Positions 38,376 to 46,740 of a stretch of 64,000 bases of DNA are shown piece after piece. The stretch is taken from assembly GCF_000313935.1 (NCBI RefSeq), contig NZ_AMSS01000086.1, positions 1-64,000 of the forward strand. Reading direction: 5' to 3'. The position numbers were made by a program, and so were the translations under genes. The notes beneath the pieces were generated by a model. That model made no database searches, was not told the origin of the DNA, and saw only the letters and a list, made by a program, of their open reading frames with translations. The DNA comes from Acinetobacter sp. WC-141 (GTDB lineage: Bacteria; Pseudomonadota; Gammaproteobacteria; Pseudomonadales; Moraxellaceae). The stretch's first letter is position 1. Every line of letters starts with the position of its first letter.

Positions 38376-38983
38376 CTTTGGATTTATTTTCTCCAGAACC
38401 TTGTGAGAATTTATTACCCTACGATGGTGAAGTTCAGGACTATGGTTGTATTTTAAGCCCTGAAGAAGCTGAACAATATTTTCACTATCTTTACCAGCAC
38501 CTCGCATGGAAACATGACGAGGCTAAGTTATATGGCAAGCACTTTATTACCCCCAGAAAAGTTGCATGGTATGGAGATAATTATTATCAATATAAATATT
38601 CTGGTGTCGCACGTGATTCTTTGCCTTGGGATAAAGCACTTGCCCAACTAAAACAACAAGTAGAGCAAATACTTTCAGAAAAATTTAATTCTTGCTTGGC
38701 AAACCTTTATGAAGATGGGACTCAAGGTATGGGTTGGCATAGCGACTCAGATGTGTCTTTAGCAAAAACCACAACGATTGCATCTTTAAGTTTTGGAGCT
38801 ACTCGTAAATTTTCTTTTAGACACATTCGGAGTAAAGAGAAAGTTGAATTATGGCTACAACCAGGTCAACTTATCGTGATGCGCGGCGAGACGCAACAAC
38901 ATTGGCAACATCATTTAAATCGCTCAACCAAGATTTTACAGCCGCGTATCAATCTTACTTTCAGGCAGTTTCAGTTTTCATGA
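38372..38983 (+). CDS. AlkB-family alkylated DNA repair dioxygenase
   Basis: Fe(II)/2-oxoglutarate oxygenase of the AlkB family, which removes N1-methyladenine and N3-methylcytosine lesions. The 203-residue protein has the metal motif HSD in GMGWHSDSDVSL near residue 128, the second His in QHHLNRSTK, and the 2-oxoglutarate Arg motif RINLTFRQF near the end. Its ATG at 38372 overlaps the stop of the preceding Ada-like gene (ATGA arrangement), so the two are translationally coupled. GGAGAG lies upstream. Confidence 0.92.
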   Translation: MTLDLFSPEPCENLLPYDGEVQDYGCILSPEEAEQYFHYLYQHLAWKHDEAKLYGKHFITPRKVAWYGDNYYQYKYSGVARDSLPWDKALAQLKQQVEQILSEKFNSCLANLYEDGTQGMGWHSDSDVSLAKTTTIASLSFGATRKFSFRHIRSKEKVELWLQPGQLIVMRGETQQHWQHHLNRSTKILQPRINLTFRQFQFS

Positions 38984-39051
38984 GTTTTATTAAAAATTGG
39001 GCAAGAAAAAAGCCCATGGTGGCAACATGAGCTTATTCCTCTGAGGGGGAT

Positions 39052-39096
39052 GCTTCTATTGATGAGCTGCTGATGAAAAGAATCATCAATAGGAGC
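39052..39096 (+). repeat. 14-bp inverted repeat between alkB and iclR genes
   Basis: GCTTCTATTGATGA 39052-39065 and TCATCAATAGGAGC 39083-39096 can pair over 14 bp with one G-U. The 17-nt loop contains CTGATGA. No T run follows, so it is not a standard terminator. It lies in the 194-nt gap between two convergent genes. It may be a transcript-end structure or a remnant of a mobile repeat; I cannot tell which. Confidence 0.6.
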
Positions 39097-39177
39097 TAAA
39101 ATCATAATATGAGAATATTGTGAGATATTCAATGTTTTAAAGTGTAAGAAAAGTTTAAATTATCATAAGGTAGGGTT

Positions 39178-39951
39178 TTAGATTTCACCTTTTTCAGATA
39201 ACTCCATAAAACGTTGTTCAATAAGTGCTGCATTTTCTTGTAAAATTTCGATGAGCTTTTCAATATTTAAAAAATCAAACCGATTTTTAGAAGCCACTAA
39301 AGTTAAAGCTAAAGGCACCTCTTTGTTCGAAAAACGAACTGGAACGGCAAGGCCAGAAACATTCGGATCAATCTCACCTTGTGAGAAATAGAATCCTTGT
39401 TTTTTAATTTTACGCATACGCTGAATAAAGCTCGGTTCATCTTCTGCAAAACCAGATTGTTTTAATTCTTGCTGGTAACGATGATAGTAGTCCTGCATCC
39501 GTTGTTTACTTAAATGCGAAACCATCGTTTTTGGAGATGAGCCAACGTAAATAGGTCTTGGGCAGCCTCGGCCATATGAAAGTAATTCGGTGTCTTTAAA
39601 TATTTCATGATGAATGTCAATGCAATAGTCATCATTTAAATAGGTGAGCAAGCAACACAGTTCAGTACGCTCTACAATATTGCGCATAAATGGTGTGCTG
39701 ATCTGAACCAATGGGTCTGTTGTTCTTGATACATAGTCAAGAACTGCAATTTTTGAGCCTAAGGTATAATCGCCAGAGGTCCCATTAATGCGTTTTAATA
39801 GGTCGGTAGACACCAGTTCTTTTAAATAACGGTAACTGGTTGGTTTAGACAAGCCAAGTTCTTCGCAAATAATATCGACATTAATCACTGGACGCGAAAC
39901 TGAAAATAGGTCCAGTACGGTTAAAATTTTGCCAAAACTTGAAATTGCCAT
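39178..39951 (-). CDS. IclR-family transcriptional regulator
   Basis: A 257-residue regulator with the N-terminal winged helix-turn-helix of the IclR family (ILTVLDLFSVSRPVINVDII, ELGLSKPTSYRYLKEL) and a C-terminal effector-binding domain (PIYVGSSPKTMVSHL, GEIDPNVSGLAVPVRF). These regulators usually control catabolic or efflux genes beside them. It is divergent from the FUSC/DUF1656/HlyD operon across a 490-bp gap with inverted repeats, so control of that operon is likely. The ligand is unknown, probably an aromatic acid if the pump is as inferred. Confidence 0.9.
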   Translation of the reverse strand: MAISSFGKILTVLDLFSVSRPVINVDIICEELGLSKPTSYRYLKELVSTDLLKRINGTSGDYTLGSKIAVLDYVSRTTDPLVQISTPFMRNIVERTELCCLLTYLNDDYCIDIHHEIFKDTELLSYGRGCPRPIYVGSSPKTMVSHLSKQRMQDYYHRYQQELKQSGFAEDEPSFIQRMRKIKKQGFYFSQGEIDPNVSGLAVPVRFSNKEVPLALTLVASKNRFDFLNIEKLIEILQENAALIEQRFMELSEKGEI

Positions 39952-40441
39952 AGTGTCTTGTTCGTATCCTTTAACAACGAGTCATCTTTGAGTTTTTATA
40001 ACAGAAAAAAAGAAAATTTGTCTCAATTCTAAAATAAATGCCTGATTTGAGTATTTTACTCTGACAAAGAGAAAACTTCTCTTGGCTCATACATCATATA
40101 CGATTATTAAAAAACATATCAAATTATCAAATAGAGATATTTTAGTTGACTAAATCGCTTTATTTTGAAAAAATTGCCAAACAAAATATCTAATTGAGAA
40201 ATTAGTCGGTTCTAGGCGAATTTCTTGATACCTCTTCTTTCCAAAGTTTGGCCGTTTAAATAACGTCCCAACTGAAATCATCTGGGCCAATCAGGCAGGA
40301 TGTGGAAAAATCATTGTATTGAAGGATGCTCCTCATCTCATTTGCTTTTAGGCAAATGACAAAGTTTTGTTGTCTTTAGAAAAGACAATTTAACATTGAC
40401 GAGCATGCTCATCAGTTCAAATCTGTATTTGAGATGAGTTC
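39952..40441. promoter_or_regulatory. Divergent regulatory region between iclR gene and efflux operon
   Basis: 490 bp with no coding region. Visible elements: AAGAGAA-AAC-TTCTCTT, a 7-bp inverted repeat at 40067-40083; a CATTTGC/GCAAATG hairpin at 40339-40358; a TTGTCTTT/AAAGACAA hairpin at 40370-40388; and the perfect 10-bp palindrome GAGCATGCTC at 40401-40410, about 32 bp before the pump gene. The last is a good candidate for a regulator operator. The exact sites are inferred from symmetry only. Confidence 0.5.
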
Positions 40442-42541
40442 ATGTTATTAAAGCAAATACTGGCGTTTCGCCCGAGTAGGCTTGATCTGATCTTTGCAAT
40501 CAAAACATTTATTGCCGGAATGCTGGCGTTATTTGTTTCATTTGAATTAGATCTGATTAATCCAATGTGGTCGATTGGTACAGTCCTGATTATTGCCAAC
40601 CCTTATTCAGGAATGGTGTCCTCTAAGTGTGTCTATCGTGTTATAGGAACGATGGGGGGGGCAGTGGTTGCCTTAACGCTAACGCCACATCTCATTAATA
40701 CACCTTGGTTATTTACCGTGGTGTTGTCGTTGTGGGTGGGTTTTGCACTTTATGTGTCTTTACTCGACCGGACTCCACGTAGTTATGCTTTTATGCTGGC
40801 GGGTTACTCGACAGCCATGATTGTCTTCAATGCGATTACGTATATTGATCAATACAATATTTTTGATATTGCTTTAGCTCGGGTCATTGAGATTTCGATT
40901 GGGGTGATTTCAAGCGCTGTGGTTTCTGCCACCGTTCTTCCAATGCATATTGGTTCTGCGATTAAACAGCGCGTCATCAAAACGCTTAAAGATACAGAGA
41001 ATCTGTTTGCTAATTTATTAACTGCTGATCCGCAGCAGAACAATACTCAACTTTTAGCGACCATTACTCGCGACACCACCGATATTCATGCTTTGGCAGT
41101 ACATTTGAGTTATGAAAAGGGTGAGTTACATGGCATGACCAAACCTTTGCAGGAAATGCTTCATCAAATTTCAATGGTCGTTGCGAATCTGGTCGCTTTA
41201 TCTGAGCGTATTAAGCAGCTTCAAGAACTTCGGTTTATCGAAACTCATTCAGAAAAACTGCAACAGCTTTCAGCGCATGTTGTACATTTTCTGGAGCAAA
41301 AAGATCTGATTATTGATGAAAATATTTTGCAGTTACCAGATGAGTTTGAAAGTGATTTCTTGAGTTTAATGGAATCTGCTTCTACACATCAGCAAGTTTT
41401 GGTGGCAGCCATGAAAATGGACGTGCGGCATTTTATTAGTAATGTTTTAGCAGTTAAAGTTTTGTGGCAACGAATTCAGCAAGGTAATAAAGAAATCCCT
41501 GACAACATTACTCCGATGACCACCAAATATCCAAGTTTACACCGTGACCATGGGGTAGCTATACGAGGTGGTATTAGTGCAGTCCTCATTACATTTATTG
41601 TGACTGGCGGCTGGATTATTTCGGGGTGGAAAGCTGGATTTATGATGGCGCAAATGGGTGCAGTAACTGCCTGTATTTTAACGGCCTTAGATAACCCTGT
41701 TCCAGTTTTGCGTATTTTTATCTGGGGCAGTATTGCTTCAGCAGTTTTAGTCTTCGTTTATGCATTTGGTATTTTTCCTCATGTCACCACATTCTGGGAA
41801 CTTGGACTGGTTTTATTACCGATGTTCCTGTTTGCAGTGTCCATGATGGCCAACCAGATGCTGATGCCAGTGGGTATGGTTTTGGGGATTAACACCATGA
41901 TGGGCCTAAATCTACATAATGCTTATAGCATGGATGCAGTGTCTTATCTTGATGGTTCTTTTGCCATGATCTTGGGCGTTTTAGTGTCGTTGGTTGTTAT
42001 TGACGTTGTTCGGGCAATGTCTCCGGACACGAGCGCGAGCCGTATTTTGGCCTTGCATTATCGTGCAATGAGACAGGCGATCTATTTGCCTTATGGCCTT
42101 GATTTTAAAGTTCACTTACGCAGCATGCTGGACCGAATTGGTATTCTTAACAGTAAGGTGGTGCAATCTAACGAGATTAAAACCTCAATTCATCAGGCAT
42201 TGATTGAATCGAGCAGTATTGTCGATTTAAGTAGATTACAAGAACTGGCAAATCAGTCTCCTCAAAATTCAGAACTGGCTCATCACATCGGAAATCTGCA
42301 ACAAAATCTAGATGAACTGTTTAGAGCCAAAGAAAATGATGTAGAGAATACGGCGGCTTTGGTCGAGCAAATCCATCGCGCTTTATTTGAATTAAAACAG
42401 CTTGCTTCAAATATTGAAGATATGACCATGCGACAAAGATTACTCATTTCACTTAACAATATTGCTTATAGCATGTGTCATGTTTCATCAGATCAAATGA
42501 ATGAAAACAGTACCTTAAGAGGAGCCACAGCAAATGGGTGA
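40442..42541 (+). CDS. FUSC-family aromatic/fusaric acid efflux permease (AaeB-like)
   Basis: A 699-residue inner-membrane protein of the FUSC (fusaric acid resistance) family. It has two blocks of hydrophobic segments (about residues 14-165 and 375-520) separated by and followed by long cytoplasmic helical regions. Typical marks are FAIKTFIAGMLALFVSFELD and RVIEISIGVISSAVVSATVL. With DUF1656 and HlyD genes downstream it forms the AaeXAB-type pump for aromatic carboxylic acids. The substrate is not defined by sequence. Its 3' end overlaps the next gene by 8 bases. Confidence 0.88.
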   Translation: MLLKQILAFRPSRLDLIFAIKTFIAGMLALFVSFELDLINPMWSIGTVLIIANPYSGMVSSKCVYRVIGTMGGAVVALTLTPHLINTPWLFTVVLSLWVGFALYVSLLDRTPRSYAFMLAGYSTAMIVFNAITYIDQYNIFDIALARVIEISIGVISSAVVSATVLPMHIGSAIKQRVIKTLKDTENLFANLLTADPQQNNTQLLATITRDTTDIHALAVHLSYEKGELHGMTKPLQEMLHQISMVVANLVALSERIKQLQELRFIETHSEKLQQLSAHVVHFLEQKDLIIDENILQLPDEFESDFLSLMESASTHQQVLVAAMKMDVRHFISNVLAVKVLWQRIQQGNKEIPDNITPMTTKYPSLHRDHGVAIRGGISAVLITFIVTGGWIISGWKAGFMMAQMGAVTACILTALDNPVPVLRIFIWGSIASAVLVFVYAFGIFPHVTTFWELGLVLLPMFLFAVSMMANQMLMPVGMVLGINTMMGLNLHNAYSMDAVSYLDGSFAMILGVLVSLVVIDVVRAMSPDTSASRILALHYRAMRQAIYLPYGLDFKVHLRSMLDRIGILNSKVVQSNEIKTSIHQALIESSSIVDLSRLQELANQSPQNSELAHHIGNLQQNLDELFRAKENDVENTAALVEQIHRALFELKQLASNIEDMTMRQRLLISLNNIAYSMCHVSSDQMNENSTLRGATANG

Positions 42542-42740
42542 GTTTAATGTTTATGGTATTTACGTGCCTTCTTTGCTCGTTCAAGCGCTCTTGGCATATA
42601 TATGTTTTCGTGGGTTAAGTCCTTTGACCAATAAGTGGATTGCACAAGGCTGGATTGCATTACCTAGTATTTTTAATTTGTGTTTTTACCTTTTATTGCT
42701 TTTGGTCATACATCAAATTTTTGTTGGGGTGGGTGCATAG
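42534..42740 (+). CDS. DUF1656 small membrane protein (AaeX-like)
   Basis: A 68-residue protein with two membrane segments (about 10-28 and 44-65), of the DUF1656 family that accompanies FUSC/HlyD pumps (AaeX in E. coli). Its GEFNVYGIYVPSLLVQALLAY start is characteristic. It overlaps the 3' end of the FUSC gene by 8 bases and precedes the HlyD-type gene by 39 nt, so it belongs to the same operon. Its role is unproved. Confidence 0.88.
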   Translation: MGEFNVYGIYVPSLLVQALLAYICFRGLSPLTNKWIAQGWIALPSIFNLCFYLLLLLVIHQIFVGVGA

Positions 42741-42779
42741 AGATGAATGCGAAATTAAAGATTGAGTTAGGTGAGTGAA

Positions 42780-43781
42780 ATGAATCAGGTGGATTTGAAA
42801 AAGGTCATCCGTCCAGTAATTTTGATTGTCGCATTAATGGTCGCGGTCTATACCATTGTGCATTTGTGGAACTACTATAATGCAGCGCCGTGGACACGTG
42901 ATGGACGAGTGCGTGGTGACGTGATTCAAGTATCTTCAGATGTAGCGGGTCTTGTCACAGAAGTATTAGTGCAAGATAACCAGACTGTGAAAAAAGGTCA
43001 GGTACTCTTTAAAATTGATGTTTCTCGCCGAGCTTTAGATGTAGAGCAAGCAAAATCTGATTTAGCAAAAGCGAAAGCAGCATTTGCTCAAGCAGAAGCA
43101 GGCTTAGCTCAAGCAAAAGCAAACTTAATTAAATCGGCCAGCAATATCAAATTGGCCGAGAAAAATGCCAGTCGTTATTCAAACTTAATGGATGGGGCTA
43201 TCTCTAAACAAGAACAAGACCAAGTGTTTGCAACACGTGATCAATCCCATGCAGAGCATGAGCAGCTAGAAGCAGCAATTCAGCAGGCTGAAGCAACGGT
43301 TAAGCAACAACAGGCTCTCATTGAGGTTGCAACAAGCAATTTACATTTAGCCGAACTTAATATGCATCGTGCCGCAGTCATTGCTCCCGCTGATGGGACT
43401 TTATCTAACTTTGATATGCGTCCAGGCAACTATGTTCAAGTGGGGCAGGCTGTTGCAGCATTGCTTGATCGTAAACAGCTCTATGTGGTGGGCTATTTTG
43501 AAGAGACGAAGTTAAACCGTATTCATGTAGGCGATCAGGCTACTGTGCAATTAATGGGTGATAACCAGAAAATTAAAGGCCATGTACAAGGTATTGCATC
43601 GGGTATTGAAGACCGTGAGCGTTCAAGTAGCTCTAAGCTTCTTGCTAATGTAAATCCAACTTTTAGTTGGGTTCGTTTAGCGCAGCGTGTACCTGTGAAG
43701 ATTGTGTTAGATGAAACACCGAAAAATCAGCTTGCTTTTGTTTCTGGACGAACAGCGACTGTACATATCGTTGAAAAATAA
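42780..43781 (+). CDS. HlyD/EmrA-type membrane fusion protein (AaeA-like)
   Basis: A 333-residue periplasmic adaptor protein. It has one N-terminal membrane anchor (about residues 11-31), then a lipoyl-like half-motif (RVRGDVIQVSSDVAGLVTEV, VKKGQVLFKID). A coiled-coil hairpin follows, rich in Ala and Lys (about 75-190), then the second half-motif AVIAPADGTLSNFDMRPGNY and a barrel domain. It couples the FUSC permease to an outer-membrane channel, which is not encoded here. AGGT 42769-42772 favours ATG 42780 over GTG 42771. A bidirectional terminator follows. Confidence 0.9.
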   Translation: MNQVDLKKVIRPVILIVALMVAVYTIVHLWNYYNAAPWTRDGRVRGDVIQVSSDVAGLVTEVLVQDNQTVKKGQVLFKIDVSRRALDVEQAKSDLAKAKAAFAQAEAGLAQAKANLIKSASNIKLAEKNASRYSNLMDGAISKQEQDQVFATRDQSHAEHEQLEAAIQQAEATVKQQQALIEVATSNLHLAELNMHRAAVIAPADGTLSNFDMRPGNYVQVGQAVAALLDRKQLYVVGYFEETKLNRIHVGDQATVQLMGDNQKIKGHVQGIASGIEDRERSSSSKLLANVNPTFSWVRLAQRVPVKIVLDETPKNQLAFVSGRTATVHIVEK

Positions 43782-43801
43782 AATCGAAGTGATTTAATTT
43801 A

Positions 43802-43835
43802 AAAAAAGCATGTAGTTAAAACTACATGCTTTTTT
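43802..43835. terminator. Bidirectional terminator between convergent genes
   Basis: AGCATGTAGT pairs with ACTACATGCT (10 bp, TAAA loop), flanked by an A run on one side and a T run on the other. It serves the efflux operon and the ruvX-side genes. Confidence 0.94.
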
Positions 43836-43838
43836 GTC

Positions 43839-44279
43839 TTATGGCGTTAGACCTACAGGATTTCTGTACCAACTTTGAATAAGTAGTGCCGCGGCAAAAC
43901 TATCTGCTGATAGTTTTTTCGCTCGACCTTGCTCTTGGTAAAAACCGAGCTCTTCTCTCGCTTCACGTGTAGTTAAACGCTCATCCACCATCAATGTTTC
44001 TATGTTGGTTTGATGACGTAAACGTCTAGCAAATTTGCGAGCACGTGTAGAAAGTTCTGACTCGCTATCGTCCATATTTAATGGTAGGCCAACCAAAAAT
44101 AAATCAGGTTGCCATTCTTTCACGATTTTTAAGAGCTGATCCCAGTTCGGGATACCGTCTTTCATGATAAATAGAGGGAGAGGGTTGGCACTTTCAATTG
44201 AAGATTGGCCAATCGCCATTCCCATTTTTTGAGTGCCAAAGTCAAAAGCCATAATCGATTTTGATGGTGTATCGGTCAT
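43839..44279 (-). CDS. ruvX: Putative pre-16S rRNA nuclease / Holliday junction resolvase RuvX (YqgF)
   Basis: A 146-residue RNase H-fold protein of the YqgF family, which processes the 5' end of pre-16S rRNA in E. coli. It shows the first Asp strand MAFDFGTQKMGMAIGQ near residue 10, LPLNMD near 65, and the Glu/Asp motifs in MVDERLTTREAREEL near 97-111 with SFAAALLIQSW near the end. Its start overlaps the stop of yqgE by one base, so the two are cotranscribed, as is common. Confidence 0.93.
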   Translation of the reverse strand: MTDTPSKSIMAFDFGTQKMGMAIGQSSIESANPLPLFIMKDGIPNWDQLLKIVKEWQPDLFLVGLPLNMDDSESELSTRARKFARRLRHQTNIETLMVDERLTTREAREELGFYQEQGRAKKLSADSFAAALLIQSWYRNPVGLTP

Positions 44280-44833
44280 TAAGTGTGTCCGATTTCAGAT
44301 GCTAACCACGCACGATCTACACCGATTTTTTTATAAGCTGCATCCCAACGGTCGTCATAAGGCAGGTTAAAAATCAGGTCCATATCGGCATCGCAAATGA
44401 GCCAGTCACCACGCGTAATTTCGTCTTCTAACTGATTTTTGCTCCAGCTCGCATAGCCTAGAGCAATCTGATATCGACCTACACCTTCATTATGGGCAAT
44501 CGCATCAAGAATATCTTTACTGGTGGTAATACAAACATTTTCACCCACAGCAATAGATGAATGCCATGTCGGTTGCCCAGTATGAAGAACAAATCCAGCT
44601 TCAGGACGTAAAGGGCCACCTTGTAAAACCGCATGTGGATTTACATTGTCTGCTTCAATGTCGAGATCATTGAGTAATTCTTTAATTTGAATACCAGAAG
44701 GACGATTAATAATAATGCCTTGGGCACCTTCTTCATCATGACGGGCAAGATAAATTACAGTGTTTGCGAAAAAGTCATCTGCCATTTCTGGCGGGGCAAT
44801 CAGACAACGGTGAGTCAGATATTGTTTGGTCAC
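44279..44833 (-). CDS. YqgE/AlgH family protein
   Basis: A 184-residue protein of the UPF0301 (YqgE/AlgH) family. It has the hallmark start [20 protein letters not shown], then [20 protein letters not shown] and [15 protein letters not shown]. AlgH was first tied to alginate regulation in Pseudomonas, but the biochemical role of the family is unsettled. It sits upstream of ruvX with a one-base overlap, the usual gene order, and 125 nt after recN. Confidence 0.95.
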   Translation of the reverse strand: MTKQYLTHRCLIAPPEMADDFFANTVIYLARHDEEGAQGIIINRPSGIQIKELLNDLDIEADNVNPHAVLQGGPLRPEAGFVLHTGQPTWHSSIAVGENVCITTSKDILDAIAHNEGVGRYQIALGYASWSKNQLEDEITRGDWLICDADMDLIFNLPYDDRWDAAYKKIGVDRAWLASEIGHT

Positions 44834-44958
44834 CTAAGCGGTTCTCCCTCAAAAAATGTCACTAGAGGGCCTCTCGACCCTTTTATCTATATAGGTTCTT
44901 TTTATCAACATACAAGAGTTAATCGGATTTCGCCAATCTTTTTCTCTCATTTTCTTTA

Positions 44959-46626
44959 TTAATTTGAAGAAGCCTGAAATTTAAGTTGGCGTAATTGTTT
45001 TGCGTGCTGCAAGGTTGTTTCATTAATTTCCACACCACCTGACATGCGAGCTAACTCGAAAATGATTTGATTTTCATCAAGTTCCACAATTGTACTGCTG
45101 GCTGGGTCAGTTTGTTGTTTTTTCACTAATAAATGCTGATCAGATTGTGCAGCAACTTGTGCTTGGTGAGTAATACATAAGAGCTGAACATGTTGTGCTA
45201 AATCGGCAAGTAAACGTCCTACAACTTCTGCAGTGCCACCACTAATCCCGACATCAATTTCATCAAACACTAATACTTCGGCTTCAGTTTTTTCTGCATT
45301 CATGACTTGCATCACGAGTGCAATACGAGAAAGCTCACCACCTGAAGCCACACGTGCCAATGGTTGTGGAGGAATACCTTTATTGGCAGTAAATAAAAGT
45401 TGGATAAAGCTTAAACCCTCTGCACCTGGTTGCTCTAATGGTTCGAACTTAAACTCGAAGTGTGCCTCTGGTAGCGCTAAAGGTTTCACTTGTTCCGTTA
45501 GTTGCTTAGCAAGCGGAGCGGCAGCTTCACGACGTATATTGTCTAAATGCTGAGCTTTTTCTAAAAACTCCTCATGCGATTTTTCAACTTGCTCTGCCAG
45601 AGTTTCTGGGTCTTCAAGTTGATGTAACTGCTCAAGCTCAAGTTGCCAAGCTTCATATTCCTCTTTGAGCGTTTCTGGTTGAGTTCGATATTTGCGTGCC
45701 AGACGATGAAAAACCTCAAGTTTAGAGTTGAGCTCTTCCATTCGCTCTGGATCAAAACTTTGACGATCAATAAATTGACGCAAGTTTGCTGTTGCATCAT
45801 CTATTTCACTTTGAGCATTCAATAAAGAATTATAAATCTCAGAAAGGTGTTCGCTACGTCCCGCATGGGACTCTAGTCGGCGAATAATCGAAGACATTTC
45901 TTGAGTAATATTTTGCTCGGCTTCATCTAAAACATTTAAGCTATAGCTACAGTCTTGCATGATATGTTCATGATGACTAAGACGATCAAACTCTTGCTCA
46001 ATTTCTTTATAGTCAGTTTGAATGACCTCTTCGAGTTCTTCAATTTGATGTTCTAAAGTGCCAATGCGTTGTAAACGGGTTGCTTGCGCATCTAAAGCTG
46101 CTTGGTGCAAACGAATCGTGCGTTGCCATGTGCTATAGGCTTCACGTACATCATTCGCTTCAACATAAAAATTGTTATAACGATCTAACCAATGCTTTGG
46201 ATAAGGCGGTTCAAGAAGTTGCTGCTGGCTGTGCTGACTATAGAGCTGAACGAGCAAACGACCTAACTCTTTAAGTTCAGATAAACTGCTCGGGCGGCCA
46301 TTGACCCATGCTTTACTACGGCCAGTTGCAAAAATAACACGACGTAAATGAATTTCCCCAGAATCATCATCTAGCTCGTGTTCTTGTAGCCATTTTGCTT
46401 CAGGGCTATTATTTTGATAGGTAAAAACGGCGGTGATATCCGCTTTGTCCGAACCATAGCGGACATAATTCGTATCGGTACGTTCCCCTAGACAGGCAGA
46501 AAGTGCATCCAGTAATAATGATTTTCCGGCACCTGTTTCACCTGTTAGAACATTAAATCCCTGTTCTATATCAATAGCTAAATGATCAGCTAATGCAAAA
46601 TTAATTAAAGTTAAATGTGTGAGCAT
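44959..46626 (-). CDS. recN: DNA repair protein RecN
   Basis: SMC-like ATPase for double-strand break repair. From ATG 46626 the 555-residue protein has the Walker A motif GETGAGKSLLLDALSACLGE near residue 30, a long coiled-coil middle, and the C-terminal signature LARVASGGELSRIALVMQ and Walker B VLVFDEIDVGISGGTAEVVG. I choose ATG 46626 (MLTHLTLINFALAD) over an upstream TTG; the shorter form fits family starts. Normal length. Confidence 0.96.
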   Translation of the reverse strand: MLTHLTLINFALADHLAIDIEQGFNVLTGETGAGKSLLLDALSACLGERTDTNYVRYGSDKADITAVFTYQNNSPEAKWLQEHELDDDSGEIHLRRVIFATGRSKAWVNGRPSSLSELKELGRLLVQLYSQHSQQQLLEPPYPKHWLDRYNNFYVEANDVREAYSTWQRTIRLHQAALDAQATRLQRIGTLEHQIEELEEVIQTDYKEIEQEFDRLSHHEHIMQDCSYSLNVLDEAEQNITQEMSSIIRRLESHAGRSEHLSEIYNSLLNAQSEIDDATANLRQFIDRQSFDPERMEELNSKLEVFHRLARKYRTQPETLKEEYEAWQLELEQLHQLEDPETLAEQVEKSHEEFLEKAQHLDNIRREAAAPLAKQLTEQVKPLALPEAHFEFKFEPLEQPGAEGLSFIQLLFTANKGIPPQPLARVASGGELSRIALVMQVMNAEKTEAEVLVFDEIDVGISGGTAEVVGRLLADLAQHVQLLCITHQAQVAAQSDQHLLVKKQQTDPASSTIVELDENQIIFELARMSGGVEINETTLQHAKQLRQLKFQASSN

Positions 46627-46740
46627 AAACGCATCCAACGCGCCAAATTATGGGTTAAAGATAGAGAAGTTTTGAATTTGCTACAAGTGATCTATTATTC
46701 TAACTGAAATTATAGAACAGCAAGATTGCGGATATTTACA

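Noticed and set aside
39066..39090. CTGATGA in the loop near the alkB-iclR inverted repeat as a hammerhead ribozyme core
   Set aside because: The GAAA partner and three-stem layout of a hammerhead are not present; the match is chance.
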